From the NCBI GenBank assembly GCA_029558835.1, contig JAKQDH010000092.1, positions 1 through 64,000 on the forward strand: a stretch of 64,000 nt of DNA. Reading direction: 5' to 3'. Positions 16,182 to 25,726 of this stretch are shown piece by piece (the first letter of the stretch is position 1; each line of letters starts with the position of its first letter). The notes beneath the pieces were generated by a model that ran no database searches, was not told the origin of the DNA, and worked only from the letters and a program-made list of their open reading frames with translations. The DNA comes from Planctomycetota bacterium. GTDB taxonomy: Bacteria > Planctomycetota > Phycisphaerae > UBA1845. A program made the translations under genes and the position numbers.

Positions 16182-19100
16182 ATGCGTAGCATCGTAGCAC
16201 TCATGGTGATGGGCACTCTGGCCGCGCCGCGCGGAGACGGACGTGACGGGGCGACGCCTGAGGGGCCGGCGGGGCCCGCGAACCTGCGCTGTGAGTACCT
16301 GGTCGATCCGCTCGGCATCGACCAGACGCAGCCCCGCTTGTCCTGGGAAGTGGTCGACTCACGCCGCGGCGCCGTGCAAAGTGCCTATCAGATTCTGGTG
16401 GCCCAGGACCGCGCCACGCTCGAGAGCGATACCGGCGGCCTGTGGGACACCGGTAAGGTCACCTCGAGTGAGTCGACGCACATCGCGTATGCCGGTCCAC
16501 CCCTGCGCGCGCGGCAGCAGGTGTGGTGGAAGGTGCGGGTTTGGGACAAGGACGGGCAGCCGTCGTCGTGGAGCGCGCCGGCGCGCTGGTCGATGGGACT
16601 GCTGGAGCCCACCGACTGGCAGGCCCGCTGGATCGGTGATCCGACGCCGCCTCCGCCGGTGCGACCTCCGAACAACGGCTTCCACAGCGAACTCGCCGAA
16701 TCGACGGACACGGAGAAGTGGGTGGGCGTCGATCTGGGCGACGTGGTAGACATCGACACGATCTGTCTCTTCCCCGCGCGGCCCTACAACTGGTCCCCCG
16801 ACACGCCGGGCTTCCTGTATCCCCTGCGTTTCCGCATCCTGGTGGCGTCGCAGCCGGACTTCTCGGATGCCGTCACGGCGCTCGACCGGACGCGGGAAGA
16901 CGTTCCCAACCCCGGCAACGACTTTGAGACCTATGACTTTCGGCAGCTTCGCGGACGCTACGTACGCCTGGTGGCGACGCGGCTGCGCGAGCGTGATCCG
17001 GGTCACTACGGGTTGGCACTGGCGGAGTTGCAGGTGGTGTCGGCCAACCGTAGCGTCGCCGTGGGCAAGGCAGTCTCCGCCTCCGACAGCATTGAGCGGC
17101 CCGAGTGGTCCACCCGCTTCCTCGTCGACAGCGACCTGAAGTCACACGGCTTCACCGGGCTGGACCCGTTGCCGCCGCCGCTGCTGCGCAAGACGTTTCG
17201 CCTCCCCGAGGACGACACAGCCCGGCGGGCAGTGGTGTACGTGACGGCCCTGGGGTTGTACGAGCTGCGCCTCAACGGGCGGCGCGTCGGCGACCATCAG
17301 CTTGCGCCGGAGTGGACGGATTATCATAAACGAGTGCAGTACCAGACGTTTGAGGTCACGGAGCTGCTGAGGCGGGGCGACAACGTGATCGGCGCCCAAC
17401 TCGCGGACGGCTGGTACGCCGGACGGGTGGGATTGACGCACATCGTGCCCGGCGGTCGGCCGCGGGCGCTCTACGGGCGACAGCCGCGCCTGCTGCTGCA
17501 ACTGGAAGTCGAGTATGGGGACGGGCGGTGCGAGCGCGTGCTGTCGGATGCGTCCTGGCGCTGCACGACCGGCGGGCCGCTGCGCGCGGCCGATCTGCTG
17601 GACGGCGAGGTCTACGACGCCCGGCAGGAGATGCCGGGCTGGGACCAGGCGGGCTTCGACGATTCGAGCTGGTCGGCGGCCGGCGCGCTCGAGGCGCTTG
17701 TACCGCAGGCCCGGCTGGCGGTTCAACCCAATGAGCCGATTCGGATCACTCGCGAGATCGTCCCCGTGTCCGTGCGGGAGGCGGCGCCGGGCGTTCATGT
17801 ATTCGACCTGGGGCAGAACTTCGCCGGCTGGTGTCGCCTCAAGGTGCAAGGCCCGGCCGGGCGGACGGTGACGCTGCGGCACGCCGAAGTACTCAACCCC
17901 GACGGCACGATCTACACCGACAACCTGCGCGCCGTCGCGGCCACCGAACGCTACACGCTGCGCGGCACGGGTGTCGAAGTGTACGAGCCGCGCTTCACGT
18001 ACCACGGCTTCCGCTACGTCGAAGTCGCAGGCTTGACCGAACCGCCCTCGACCGACGCCCTCGTCGGCTGCGTCGTGCACTCAGACGCCCGCCCCGTGGG
18101 GGAGTTCGACTGTTCCGAACCGCTGCTCAACCGGCTCTGGCAGAACATTGTCTGGACGCAGCGTGCCAACCTGCACGGCGTGCCCACCGACTGCCCGCAG
18201 CGTGATGAGCGCCTGGGCTGGACCGGCGACATCCTCGCTTTTGCACAGACCGCGTGCTTCAGCATGGACATGGCGGCGTTCCTTACGAAGTGGATTCCGG
18301 ACCTGCGCGACGCCCAGGCCGCCGACGGGCGCTACCCTGACTTCGCTCCCCACCCCTTCGATCCTGAGGCGCGCTTCTCCGGCGTGGCGGCCTGGGGTGA
18401 CGCCGGGGTGTTCGTTCCCTGGTGTCACTACCGCAACTACGGCGACCGACGCCTGCTCGAGCAACACTTCGACTCGGCCCGCCGCTGGGTCGATTGGATT
18501 CAACGGAACAACCCCGACCTGCTCTGGAAGAACCAGCGCGGCAACGACTACGGCGACTGGCTCAACGCCGATACGCTGAAGCTGGCGGGCTGGCCGGAGA
18601 CGGGGGCCGCGATGCCGAAGGACGCCTTCGCCACGGCCTTCTTCGCCCGCTCCGCTCAACTCGTCGCCCAGATGGCCGAGGTGCTGGGCCGAACCGACGA
18701 CGCCCGGCGCTACGCCCAACTGGCCGGCGACGTCGGCCGGGCCTTCCAGCAGGCCTACGTCGATGCGGAGGGGGGCATGAGTGGTGATACACAGGCCGGC
18801 TATGCCATCGCCCTGGACTTCGACCTGCTGCCGGAGGCCTTGCGCGCGCCGGCCGTCGAGCGCATGGTCGCGTGTTTCGGCAAGTATGATGGCCAGCTCT
18901 CCACCGGCTTCCACAGCACCGTTCCCTTGATGAATGAGCTGACGCGCGCGGGACGCCTGGACGAGGCTTATCGGCTGGTTACCAATCGGAAGATGCCGTC
19001 GTGGGGCTACGCCATCGACCACGGCGCGACCACCATCTGGGAGCGCTGGGACGGCTACGTCGAGGGGCGCGGTTTCCAGGATCCTGGGATGAACTCGTTT

Positions 19101-19493
19101 GCCCACTACGCCCTGGGGTCCGTCGGCGAGTGGATGTTCCGTACGATCATCGGCATCAACCCCGATCCCGCGGTTCCCGCTTACAGGCACTTCATCCTCC
19201 GGCCGCAGCCGGGCGGGGGCTTGACGTGGGCGCAGGGCGCGTACCACTCGATTCGCGGGCGCATCGCGTGTGCCTGGCGGCTCGACGATGCCCGGATCAC
19301 GGTGACAGTCACGGTCCCGGCGAACACGTCGGCCACCCTGTACCTGCCGACGGGGAATCCCCAGACTGCGCTGGAGAGCGGCCGGCCCGTTGCCCAGGCA
19401 ACCGGCGTGCGCGTCGTGGACACGACCGGCAACGCCCTGGCATGCGAACTGGAGGCCGGGCAGTACGAGTTCTCCGCCGAACTTGCGAAATGA
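16182..19493 (+). CDS. Alpha-L-rhamnosidase (GH78) with discoidin-like insert
   Basis: Secreted glycoside hydrolase of 1103 residues that should release terminal alpha-L-rhamnose from plant or algal glycans. It has a short signal (MRSIVALMVMGTLAA), a Bac_rhamnosid_N region, a F5/8-C (discoidin)-like insert (KWVGVDLGDVVDIDTICLFP to ALAELQVVS), the Rhamnosid_N domain (LRKTFRL, GLYELRLNGRRVGD), an (alpha/alpha)6 catalytic barrel and a C-terminal beta-sandwich. Catalytic residues are visible in DCPQRDERLGWTGD (near residue 670, general acid) and TTIWERWDG (near 954, general base). GGAG lies 8 nt before the 16182 ATG, which is preferred over 16167. It has no transporter or regulator next to it. 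Confidence 0.9.
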   Translation: MRSIVALMVMGTLAAPRGDGRDGATPEGPAGPANLRCEYLVDPLGIDQTQPRLSWEVVDSRRGAVQSAYQILVAQDRATLESDTGGLWDTGKVTSSESTHIAYAGPPLRARQQVWWKVRVWDKDGQPSSWSAPARWSMGLLEPTDWQARWIGDPTPPPPVRPPNNGFHSELAESTDTEKWVGVDLGDVVDIDTICLFPARPYNWSPDTPGFLYPLRFRILVASQPDFSDAVTALDRTREDVPNPGNDFETYDFRQLRGRYVRLVATRLRERDPGHYGLALAELQVVSANRSVAVGKAVSASDSIERPEWSTRFLVDSDLKSHGFTGLDPLPPPLLRKTFRLPEDDTARRAVVYVTALGLYELRLNGRRVGDHQLAPEWTDYHKRVQYQTFEVTELLRRGDNVIGAQLADGWYAGRVGLTHIVPGGRPRALYGRQPRLLLQLEVEYGDGRCERVLSDASWRCTTGGPLRAADLLDGEVYDARQEMPGWDQAGFDDSSWSAAGALEALVPQARLAVQPNEPIRITREIVPVSVREAAPGVHVFDLGQNFAGWCRLKVQGPAGRTVTLRHAEVLNPDGTIYTDNLRAVAATERYTLRGTGVEVYEPRFTYHGFRYVEVAGLTEPPSTDALVGCVVHSDARPVGEFDCSEPLLNRLWQNIVWTQRANLHGVPTDCPQRDERLGWTGDILAFAQTACFSMDMAAFLTKWIPDLRDAQAADGRYPDFAPHPFDPEARFSGVAAWGDAGVFVPWCHYRNYGDRRLLEQHFDSARRWVDWIQRNNPDLLWKNQRGNDYGDWLNADTLKLAGWPETGAAMPKDAFATAFFARSAQLVAQMAEVLGRTDDARRYAQLAGDVGRAFQQAYVDAEGGMSGDTQAGYAIALDFDLLPEALRAPAVERMVACFGKYDGQLSTGFHSTVPLMNELTRAGRLDEAYRLVTNRKMPSWGYAIDHGATTIWERWDGYVEGRGFQDPGMNSFAHYALGSVGEWMFRTIIGINPDPAVPAYRHFILRPQPGGGLTWAQGAYHSIRGRIACAWRLDDARITVTVTVPANTSATLYLPTGNPQTALESGRPVAQATGVRVVDTTGNALACELEAGQYEFSAELAK

Positions 19494-19523
19494 GCGTAGG
19501 CGGCCCGGGCCCGTGGCGGGTGG

Positions 19524-19607
19524 CCCAGGTCCTTGGGACCTGGGGGACTGATGAAGCACGCGACTCTTGAACCCCTCTCCCTTCCAGGGAGAGGGGCTGG
19601 GGTGAGG
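19524..19607. repeat. Composite palindromic repeat A+B, copy 3
   Basis: Module A is CCCAGGTCC (19524-19532) / GGACCTGGG (19536-19544), followed by GGGACTGATGAA. Module B is inverted relative to copies 1 and 2: ACCCCTCTCCCTTCCAGGG then AGAGGGGCTGGGGTGAGGG. A family-E fragment (CAGCATGCTCACCCGCAAC) follows at about 19640. Confidence 0.6.
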
Positions 19608-19690
19608 GTGGAAGACGCAAGGGCGCACACAGGGCGCAGCAGCATGCTCACCCGCAACTTGCGTCGCGGTGAAAGCCTGGCACCCGGCAC

Positions 19691-20647
19691 TCAGATGCGC
19701 ACGTTCAGCAGCGGTTTGCAGAGCAGCGCGCACAGCAGCGACACGACGAAGAAGTACGCGACCCACCAGTCACTGCCGCTGGTCCACGAGTCCCGCGGCG
19801 GGTAGTCGATCCGGATGGACTGCACCGGGCAGTCCGCGGCCAGGGGGCGCTCTGCCGGATGCAGGATCATCGTGGTCCAGCCGGGTCCGGGGCGGACCGC
19901 GCTGACGCGCATCAGGCCGGTGCCGACGGCCAGTTCCTTGGTCACCTGCTGACCACCCGCGTCGAAGATGATTTGATGATAGCCGGGCGTCGTCGCGCGG
20001 ATGCCGAAGACCAGCTCGCGCAGGCTCGTCGCCCGCACCGGCGGACCGGTGAGCACCGCGCCGGCCACGTCCGTCACCTCGACGGCCGGCAACGGCGCGT
20101 CCGGCTCGCCTCCCAGCTTGAGCGTTACAAGCGTCTCTTCGCCAACCGCCAGCGGGCGATGCTGATACCACAGCCCCATCTGCCCCAGCAGCAGCAGCAT
20201 GGGTACCAGCATCACGAGCAGGGGGAACAGCGAATAGCGCAGCAGCTTCGCGGCCGACCAGATCACCCGCCCCTGGGCCTTGAACATCCCGCGCAGGTCG
20301 TACTTGAACAGCTTGATGGCCAGCAGGTTCGCCTTGATGCAGTCGCGCACACGCCCGATGGCCTGCTGATTGGAGGTGTACTTGAAGGCGACCAGCAGCA
20401 GGACGCCGACCCCGGCCGAGAGAAGCGTGTTCGACAGCCAGCCGGGCAATACTGCCACCGGCGCCAGCAGCACCCGCGCGACCGGGCTGCAAACGGCGTT
20501 GAGCCACGTGAACACGGGGGCGAGCGCCGGATTGGCCGCCTGCCCTGCCCAGACGAACGGGGCGCCCAAGTACGCCAAGCCGTCGTGCCAGAGCCACTGC
20601 ACGGCGTCACCGACGGTCAGCAGGAGCCAGTTGATTGCTTCCACCAT
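19691..20647 (-). CDS. Conserved-type membrane protein with Oxa1/YidC-like topology
   Basis: A 318-residue inner-membrane protein of unknown function, last gene of the AlkP cluster. The layout is: amphipathic N-terminal helices; a membrane segment (LLSAGVGVLLLVAFKYTS); about 40 residues of basic, helical cytoplasmic sequence (RVRDCIKANLLAIKLFKYDL); a strongly hydrophobic segment (FPLLVMLVPMLLLLGQMGLW); about 110 residues of extracytoplasmic beta-rich domain (VGEETLVTLKLGGEPDAPLP); and a C-terminal membrane segment. A membrane hairpin around a basic helical cytosolic arm recalls the Oxa1/YidC/EMC3 superfamily, but there is no clear sequence signature. It starts 19 nt after the 61-residue gene, so the two are very likely co-transcribed. 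Confidence 0.7.
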   Translation of the reverse strand: MVEAINWLLLTVGDAVQWLWHDGLAYLGAPFVWAGQAANPALAPVFTWLNAVCSPVARVLLAPVAVLPGWLSNTLLSAGVGVLLLVAFKYTSNQQAIGRVRDCIKANLLAIKLFKYDLRGMFKAQGRVIWSAAKLLRYSLFPLLVMLVPMLLLLGQMGLWYQHRPLAVGEETLVTLKLGGEPDAPLPAVEVTDVAGAVLTGPPVRATSLRELVFGIRATTPGYHQIIFDAGGQQVTKELAVGTGLMRVSAVRPGPGWTTMILHPAERPLAADCPVQSIRIDYPPRDSWTSGSDWWVAYFFVVSLLCALLCKPLLNVRI

Positions 20648-20666
20648 TCGACGCCTGCCGGCTCGC

Positions 20667-20852
20667 TTACTCGATGTACCCCAGCCCGCGGAGACGCTCC
20701 TCGACCTGCTTGGCGTCGTCGGCGGGGCCGATCCGGGCAAGTTCCTTCTCGATCAGGTGGACGATGAACTCCTCGGTGCTGGCGTAGCCCGCGGCCTGGG
20801 CGACCTGGCGGGCGCGTTCGTACAGATGCGGATCGAGCTTGATTTTGGGCAC
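20667..20852 (-). CDS. 61-residue ribbon-helix-helix-like protein with C-terminal LGYI motif
   Basis: A small protein between the Tat-type AlkP gene (27 nt upstream) and the membrane-protein gene (19 nt downstream). Residues 1-40 (KIKLDPHLYERARQVAQAAG, then YASTEEFIVHLIEKELAR) have the beta-helix-helix pattern of CopG/Arc proteins, which bind DNA or act as small oligomerisers. It ends in QVEERLRGLGYIE, nearly the same as a segment near the C-termini of the two sulfatase-like proteins of this cluster. The start is GTG with AAAGGAG 9 nt upstream. It may be an autoregulator or an assembly factor; neither is shown. Confidence 0.75.
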   Translation of the reverse strand: MPKIKLDPHLYERARQVAQAAGYASTEEFIVHLIEKELARIGPADDAKQVEERLRGLGYIE

Positions 20853-20879
20853 GAAAGCGAACTCCTTTCCCGACCCCGG

Positions 20880-22922
20880 CTACGGGGCCGGCGGGGACAG
20901 GATACTGCGTCCCACCATCTCCGGCGGCGCGGCGACGCCGAATTGCGCCAGAATCGTCGGCGCCAGGTCCTCCAGTTGCGGTCCCTCGGCCGCCAGCGGG
21001 CGATTGGCGAACACCACTCCCGGTACGTCCTCGGCCGCCTGGCAATGATCCGCACACCACGCCGAGTTGTTGTCCGCGAGCACGCTCTTGCCCATCTCGC
21101 CCAGCACGGATCCCCACGACACGCGGTAGTCACGGTGATACCCGACGATGAGATCGGGTGCCGACGCCGCCTGGGGGCCCCGATACACCTGCTCGGCCCG
21201 ATACACCTTGCGGATCACCGGGGCACCATCCTGATCGCGCACCGCCTCCAGCTTGGCCGCCAGTTCGTCCAGCAACGCCTCCCGCTGCGGACCGGGCTCG
21301 ACGATGCCGTCGCGCTCCCGCCCTCTCAGGTTCAAGTACAGACTGTTAAGTCCCAGCCCGTACGCGCGGGTGCGATACCAGTCCACGCCGCCCAGCAGCG
21401 AGGTCGCGTCGCCCGGGTGAATGTACCCTTCCTGGCGCAGCCAACTACATAGATTGAACTGCCGCCGGAAGTTGCCCATGCCGTGATCGCTCATCACCAG
21501 CAGCGTGGCCGTCTCGCCGTAGCGGGCCAGCAGGTCGGCGACGATGCCGTCCATCTTCCGGTACAGTTCCTTCACTCGTTCGTGGCCCGCCCGTGCCTGC
21601 TCGGCGTCGCGCACGGGGTGCTTCTGCTCGGAGTCCCACCAGAACATGTGCGGCTGCAAGTCCGTGCAGGCGAAATAGAAGAACAGCATGCCGTCATCGT
21701 AGTGCCGCAGGGCGTATTCTAATAGTTCGCGGCGCTCCTGCAACACGAAATCGGCTTGGGCGGCGTACTCTTCATCCGTGAAGACGCCGTTGGAGAGCGC
21801 TTTATGGTCTTCCTGGAAACCGGCCGTGTAGAACCGCCCCAGGTCGTCGGCAATCCGCCGCACAAACCCCGGCGGCTCGGAGATCGGCAGCGCCGGGTCA
21901 GCGGGGTCGATGTTGATCGGCGTCACGTACAACCGGAACCTCGGCCCGACCTCCTGTAAATAGAAACGGCAGATGCCGCTCTGGTGCTCGTCGGGCAGGA
22001 AGCTCGGCATGCGCAAACGGAACTTCAGTCGGACCCAGCGGCTCCACTGGCCGCGACGCAGCAGCAGACGCTGACCCTGCACGTCGATCACGGCCGACTG
22101 CGCGTCGAGGTCGCGGTGGACCGCGAAATCAACCGTCGTCGGGGCGGGGTTCTTCAGGAGGGTGTTGGTCGGGCCGGTAATGCGCCCCCGCGCCGTGTCC
22201 TGTTGGAAGGTCAGTCCCCTGCGCAGGCCGCCGGCCTCCGGGCGCGGCTCCGCGGGACCATGCTCACAGAAGAACTGATACGTACCGTATGTCCCGAGCA
22301 TGTCGGGCGTCCCCAGCCCCGCCAGAGCGCGATGGTGGCCATGTTGCGACGGGGTTGCGGGATAATTGGAAGGAATCTCATACACATGCGTCGACACGCC
22401 GGCCCCGTCCAGGTAGTCCCAGAAGGGGGTGCCCTGCCGGAAGATCACCGGGCGGGCGGGATCGTGACCGAACGGCCAGCAGGGAATCTGCAGCTTGTGC
22501 TCGCCCACCTCCCAGTAGCCGCTGCCGCGCGAGTTGCCGGCGGCTGCAAACATGGGCATGTACTGCTGGGCGGGATCACGGTGGATGAAATCAAAGATGC
22601 CGTGCACGCCCGGGCCGGCTCCCACGATGAAACTGGAGAACGCCACCGGCGTCTGCGGCGGGATGCTGGTCCCCAGGCGGCGATAGCCCCCGGCCGCCCG
22701 CAGGCTGCTGAGGGCAGGCAGCTCACCGGCGTCCATCATCCGTTCGGTGAGGAACGGGTCCATGCCGTCGAAGCCGATGACGATGACCTTGCCGCCCCGC
22801 CCCGCGCGTGAGCTTCGCCCCCGCGCGCCGGCCGGTTGCCAACCGCTCGCCACCCCGGCCGCCAGCGCGGCCGACGTCTTCAGAAACTCCCGCCGGCCGA
22901 GGGCGCGCTTACGACCCGACAT
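20880..22922 (-). CDS. AlkP-superfamily phosphohydrolase/transferase, COG3379 type, Tat-exported
   Basis: A 680-residue periplasmic metalloenzyme of the alkaline-phosphatase superfamily. The N-terminus has a twin-arginine signal (GRREFLKTSAALAAGVA), so it is probably folded with metal in the cytoplasm. Active-site residues seen: metal ligand Asp52 in IGFDGMDP, probable Thr nucleophile at 91 in PPQTPVAFSSF, metal ligands in MSDHGMGNFRR, and a C-terminal His in CADHCQ. The substrate is unknown; relatives include phosphodiesterases and phosphomutases. Its ATG overlaps the 3' end of the upstream AlkP gene by 14 nt, which suggests translational coupling. Confidence 0.85.
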   Translation of the reverse strand: MSGRKRALGRREFLKTSAALAAGVASGWQPAGARGRSSRAGRGGKVIVIGFDGMDPFLTERMMDAGELPALSSLRAAGGYRRLGTSIPPQTPVAFSSFIVGAGPGVHGIFDFIHRDPAQQYMPMFAAAGNSRGSGYWEVGEHKLQIPCWPFGHDPARPVIFRQGTPFWDYLDGAGVSTHVYEIPSNYPATPSQHGHHRALAGLGTPDMLGTYGTYQFFCEHGPAEPRPEAGGLRRGLTFQQDTARGRITGPTNTLLKNPAPTTVDFAVHRDLDAQSAVIDVQGQRLLLRRGQWSRWVRLKFRLRMPSFLPDEHQSGICRFYLQEVGPRFRLYVTPINIDPADPALPISEPPGFVRRIADDLGRFYTAGFQEDHKALSNGVFTDEEYAAQADFVLQERRELLEYALRHYDDGMLFFYFACTDLQPHMFWWDSEQKHPVRDAEQARAGHERVKELYRKMDGIVADLLARYGETATLLVMSDHGMGNFRRQFNLCSWLRQEGYIHPGDATSLLGGVDWYRTRAYGLGLNSLYLNLRGRERDGIVEPGPQREALLDELAAKLEAVRDQDGAPVIRKVYRAEQVYRGPQAASAPDLIVGYHRDYRVSWGSVLGEMGKSVLADNNSAWCADHCQAAEDVPGVVFANRPLAAEGPQLEDLAPTILAQFGVAAPPEMVGRSILSPPAP

Positions 22923-25107
22923 GCGCCACCTCCTTCGCCTGCCCGCCTGCCGCCGGCTCGGCGGCGTCGATGCCGAGTACCTTGCCGTCCAGGTGCCTGG
23001 GCACGTCCACCCCGAAGAGGCTCAGGATCGTCGGGGCGAAGTCGGTCATGCGCGGCCCCTCCGTGGTGATGCGCCGGTTGCAGAGCAGCACACCGGGCAC
23101 GAGGGGCGGGTCGATGCAGTGGTCGGCGCTCCACGCTTTCCGGTTGTCGTGGAACACGGTGTCCGTGATGTCCCCGATGGCCGCCTCCCAGGACACGCGG
23201 TAACCTTCATTGTAACCAACCAGCACGTCCGGCGCGTTCTCCGTATAGGGGCCGACATAAGAGTCATACGCGTTGTACGCCTTTACCACTGCCACGTCGT
23301 CATGCCGGGGGTCGCGCAGGCCGGTGAGCTTCGTACACAGTTCGGCCCGCAACGCGGCCGCCTCCGCGCCGGGCTTCACGATGCCCTGCCGCTCGCGCCC
23401 TTCCAGGTTCAGATAGATGCCCGCCAGGCCCAGGGCATACGCGCGGGTGCGCGACCAGTCCACGGTGGCCAGGTACTTTCTGCCTGCCGGCGGCTCCTTG
23501 AGGTGCAGGTATCCGTTGTCAATCAGCCAGCGGTTCAGGTCGACCCCATAGCGGAAGCTCTTGCACCCATGATCGCTGATGACGAAGAGTACAGTATCCT
23601 CGTCGTCGCACTTGGCCAAGGCGCGGCCCACGACGCGGTCCATGCGCTCGAACATCTCCGGGATGGCGTCGCGCAGACGCGGTTCTCCGAAGCCCTCGTG
23701 CGCCGGATGCCGTGGATCGAGATAACGCCAGAACATGTGCTGAATGCGGTCCGAGCCGTCGAACACGCACACCACCAGACCGCGCCGTACCTTGTTCAGC
23801 GCATCGAAGAACATGACCTCGCGTTCAGCATCGCCCTCCACGCACTGGTGCAGGAAACCCGGGTCTTGCAGGATGCGCTCGTTATGAGCCCAGGTATCCT
23901 CCGCCAATCCCAGCGTGGCGAACGGCCCTTGCGCCTTGGCGAGATACGTGGAGAACACGCACGGGTGTGAAATCGGCAGGGCCGGCTGCGCCGGGTCGAG
24001 CTGCAGCGGTGTAACGTATAACTCGAAGTGCGGCTCCGTGGACAACAGTAGAAACTGGCAGATGCCGTGCACCTTGGTCCCCGGTGCCGCGCGAAAGTGG
24101 AAACGGATCCACGGCGTGTACTCACCGCGCATAAGCGTGTGCTTCGTGCCGCACAGCTTCAACTCCACAGAGTCAGGCCGACCGTTGAAGGTAACGGTGA
24201 ACGGAGCGCGCATGACCTCCTCATCCGCACGCAGGGGATTGCGCGGTCCGATCAGGTGCGCCGCAATCACCTTGCCCTGCCGCTGGACGCGGATGCGCTC
24301 CCCGCCGGTGTAAATGTCCTCCGCCTCGGGTCGGGTGGTGTAGAAACTGAACGTCCCCTGGCTGCCGCGCAGGTCCGGCACACACATGGCCGACAGCAGC
24401 GTCCCGCGGAACTTCTCCGGCGGAAACGTGATGGGCATGCGGATGATGCTGCTGAAGATGCCGTGCGCGCCGAGGTCGTTCCAGAACGGCCGGCCCTTGC
24501 GCAGCAAACGCACCTCGGGTTTCCCCAGCGGCACGCGGTAGGGACCCAGCCGCACGGTGCGCGTGCTGCCGCCGATGTGCACGCTGGAAAGCACCGGCAC
24601 GTACCCCTTGCGATCCACGGTGAGGAAGTCGAAGACGTTGTGTTTGCCCGGATTGCAGCCGGTCAGAAACGACGACCAGGCGACCGGGGTCAGGGCCGGC
24701 AGGGTCGTTCGTAACCGGCAGTATGTCCCCATCTCCGCCAGGCGAGCGAAGTTCGGCAGCCGCCCCTCGGCCATATACTTCTCGAGCAGGGTCGGCTCCA
24801 GCCCGTCGAGCCCGAGCACGACCACGCGCTTAACCCGGCTGCGGGCAAACGCCCGCCGGCCCCGGATTGCCCGCACGACCCACCGCACCGGCCAGGTGAG
24901 CAAGGTCAGCAACGCCGAGGCCATGGCCGCCAGCACCGCCAGGAACGAACCCAGCACCGCGAAGCCCGCCCCGGGCCCGATGTACCCGAAAGCCGGGGCG
25001 GTCACCGCCAGCATCAGTACGGCGCCGAGCGCAATTGTGCGCCCATCCGGATATCCGAGCCCCGCGCGGGCGGCGGCCCGGCACGTTCTCAGTGTCTTCG
25101 GCGTCAT
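22909..25107 (-). CDS. AlkP-superfamily phosphohydrolase/transferase, COG3379 type, membrane-associated
   Basis: A 732-residue paralogue of the next gene downstream. The N-terminus has a signal-like segment (RTIALGAVLMLAVTAPAFG), then YIGPGAGFAVLGSFLAV and a second hydrophobic stretch, so the enzyme is probably anchored with its catalytic domain outside. Active site: Asp101 in LGLDGLEP, probable Thr nucleophile at 140 in PALTPVAWSSF, SDHGCKSFRYG, and a His in SADHCIDPP. The 25107 ATG lies within a family-E repeat and has no good ribosome-binding site; the only other in-frame ATG, at 25014, would truncate the signal. The open frame upstream to 25305 is read from repeat DNA and is not believed. 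Confidence 0.85.
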   Translation of the reverse strand: MTPKTLRTCRAAARAGLGYPDGRTIALGAVLMLAVTAPAFGYIGPGAGFAVLGSFLAVLAAMASALLTLLTWPVRWVVRAIRGRRAFARSRVKRVVVLGLDGLEPTLLEKYMAEGRLPNFARLAEMGTYCRLRTTLPALTPVAWSSFLTGCNPGKHNVFDFLTVDRKGYVPVLSSVHIGGSTRTVRLGPYRVPLGKPEVRLLRKGRPFWNDLGAHGIFSSIIRMPITFPPEKFRGTLLSAMCVPDLRGSQGTFSFYTTRPEAEDIYTGGERIRVQRQGKVIAAHLIGPRNPLRADEEVMRAPFTVTFNGRPDSVELKLCGTKHTLMRGEYTPWIRFHFRAAPGTKVHGICQFLLLSTEPHFELYVTPLQLDPAQPALPISHPCVFSTYLAKAQGPFATLGLAEDTWAHNERILQDPGFLHQCVEGDAEREVMFFDALNKVRRGLVVCVFDGSDRIQHMFWRYLDPRHPAHEGFGEPRLRDAIPEMFERMDRVVGRALAKCDDEDTVLFVISDHGCKSFRYGVDLNRWLIDNGYLHLKEPPAGRKYLATVDWSRTRAYALGLAGIYLNLEGRERQGIVKPGAEAAALRAELCTKLTGLRDPRHDDVAVVKAYNAYDSYVGPYTENAPDVLVGYNEGYRVSWEAAIGDITDTVFHDNRKAWSADHCIDPPLVPGVLLCNRRITTEGPRMTDFAPTILSLFGVDVPRHLDGKVLGIDAAEPAAGGQAKEVAHVGS

Positions 25108-25726
25108 GGGTGCCGTGCTTTCCCGCGACCCCAGTCGCGGGCAAGCATGCCTCTGCTGCCGCACGACATGCCCACCCCCGCCTGCGGCGGGTGAGGGCAT
25201 GGCACGCGCCACGCTGAACAGGCACGAAACCCGCGGCGCGCTGGCGTCGCGGCATTCCCCACGGTGATGTAGCCTCAAACCTGCACGTCGCACTGCTTTA
25301 CTCACTTCCGCAGGGCGGCTTCACCCGCCGCGGTGGGACTGCCGTCGAAGCCCTGGGTCAGGGATTCTACCCCACAAACGGCCGCTGCGTCCTGCCCTGG
25401 AGCCCACGGGTGGGACGCCCGTGCCACGGGTCGTGCCACCCGCGGACGGGAGGCCCGTGCCACGGCATCACTGATGAGTTTGTAGTGCAACGGGGCGCCG
25501 CCTTCAAACGGAAAAACGGCTCGTGAATCGTGTGCACCACGCCCGCGCGTGGCGCGACATGCCCACCGCGACGGGGCGGCACGCTGCGGTTGGAGCCAGG
25601 CACGCGATTGGCGGCGGGCATGCCGGCCCTGGGCTCGGGCACAGCCGCCCGTCGGACCGGGCGTCCCCGGCGACGGGTCGCTTTCCGCAGCAACCAGTAC
25701 GCACCGGGGGTGGGGAGGCAGGGGGG
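25108..25726. repeat. Repeat-filled gap inside the AlkP cluster (families E and D)
   Basis: No gene. Family E occurs in reverse (about 25095-25205: GTGTCTTCGGCGTCATGGG, TTTCCCGCGACC, GTCGCGGGCAAGCATGCC, then CCCACCCCCGCCTGCGGCGG and GTGAGGGCATGGC). Family D occurs twice in tandem (about 25408-25462: CCCACGGGTGGGACGCCCG, then GACGGGAGGCCCGTGCCACG). From 25540 to 25640 there are degenerate E-like pieces. This gap splits the AlkP cluster into two transcribed pairs. Confidence 0.6.

Noticed and set aside
20370-21452. 360-residue plus-strand ORF across the small protein and AlkP genes
   Set aside because: It is antisense to three minus-strand genes with good starts and recognisable domains.
25108-25305. 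N-terminal extension of the membrane-type AlkP protein
   Set aside because: The extension is read from family-E repeat DNA. The signal-like sequence begins only after 25107.
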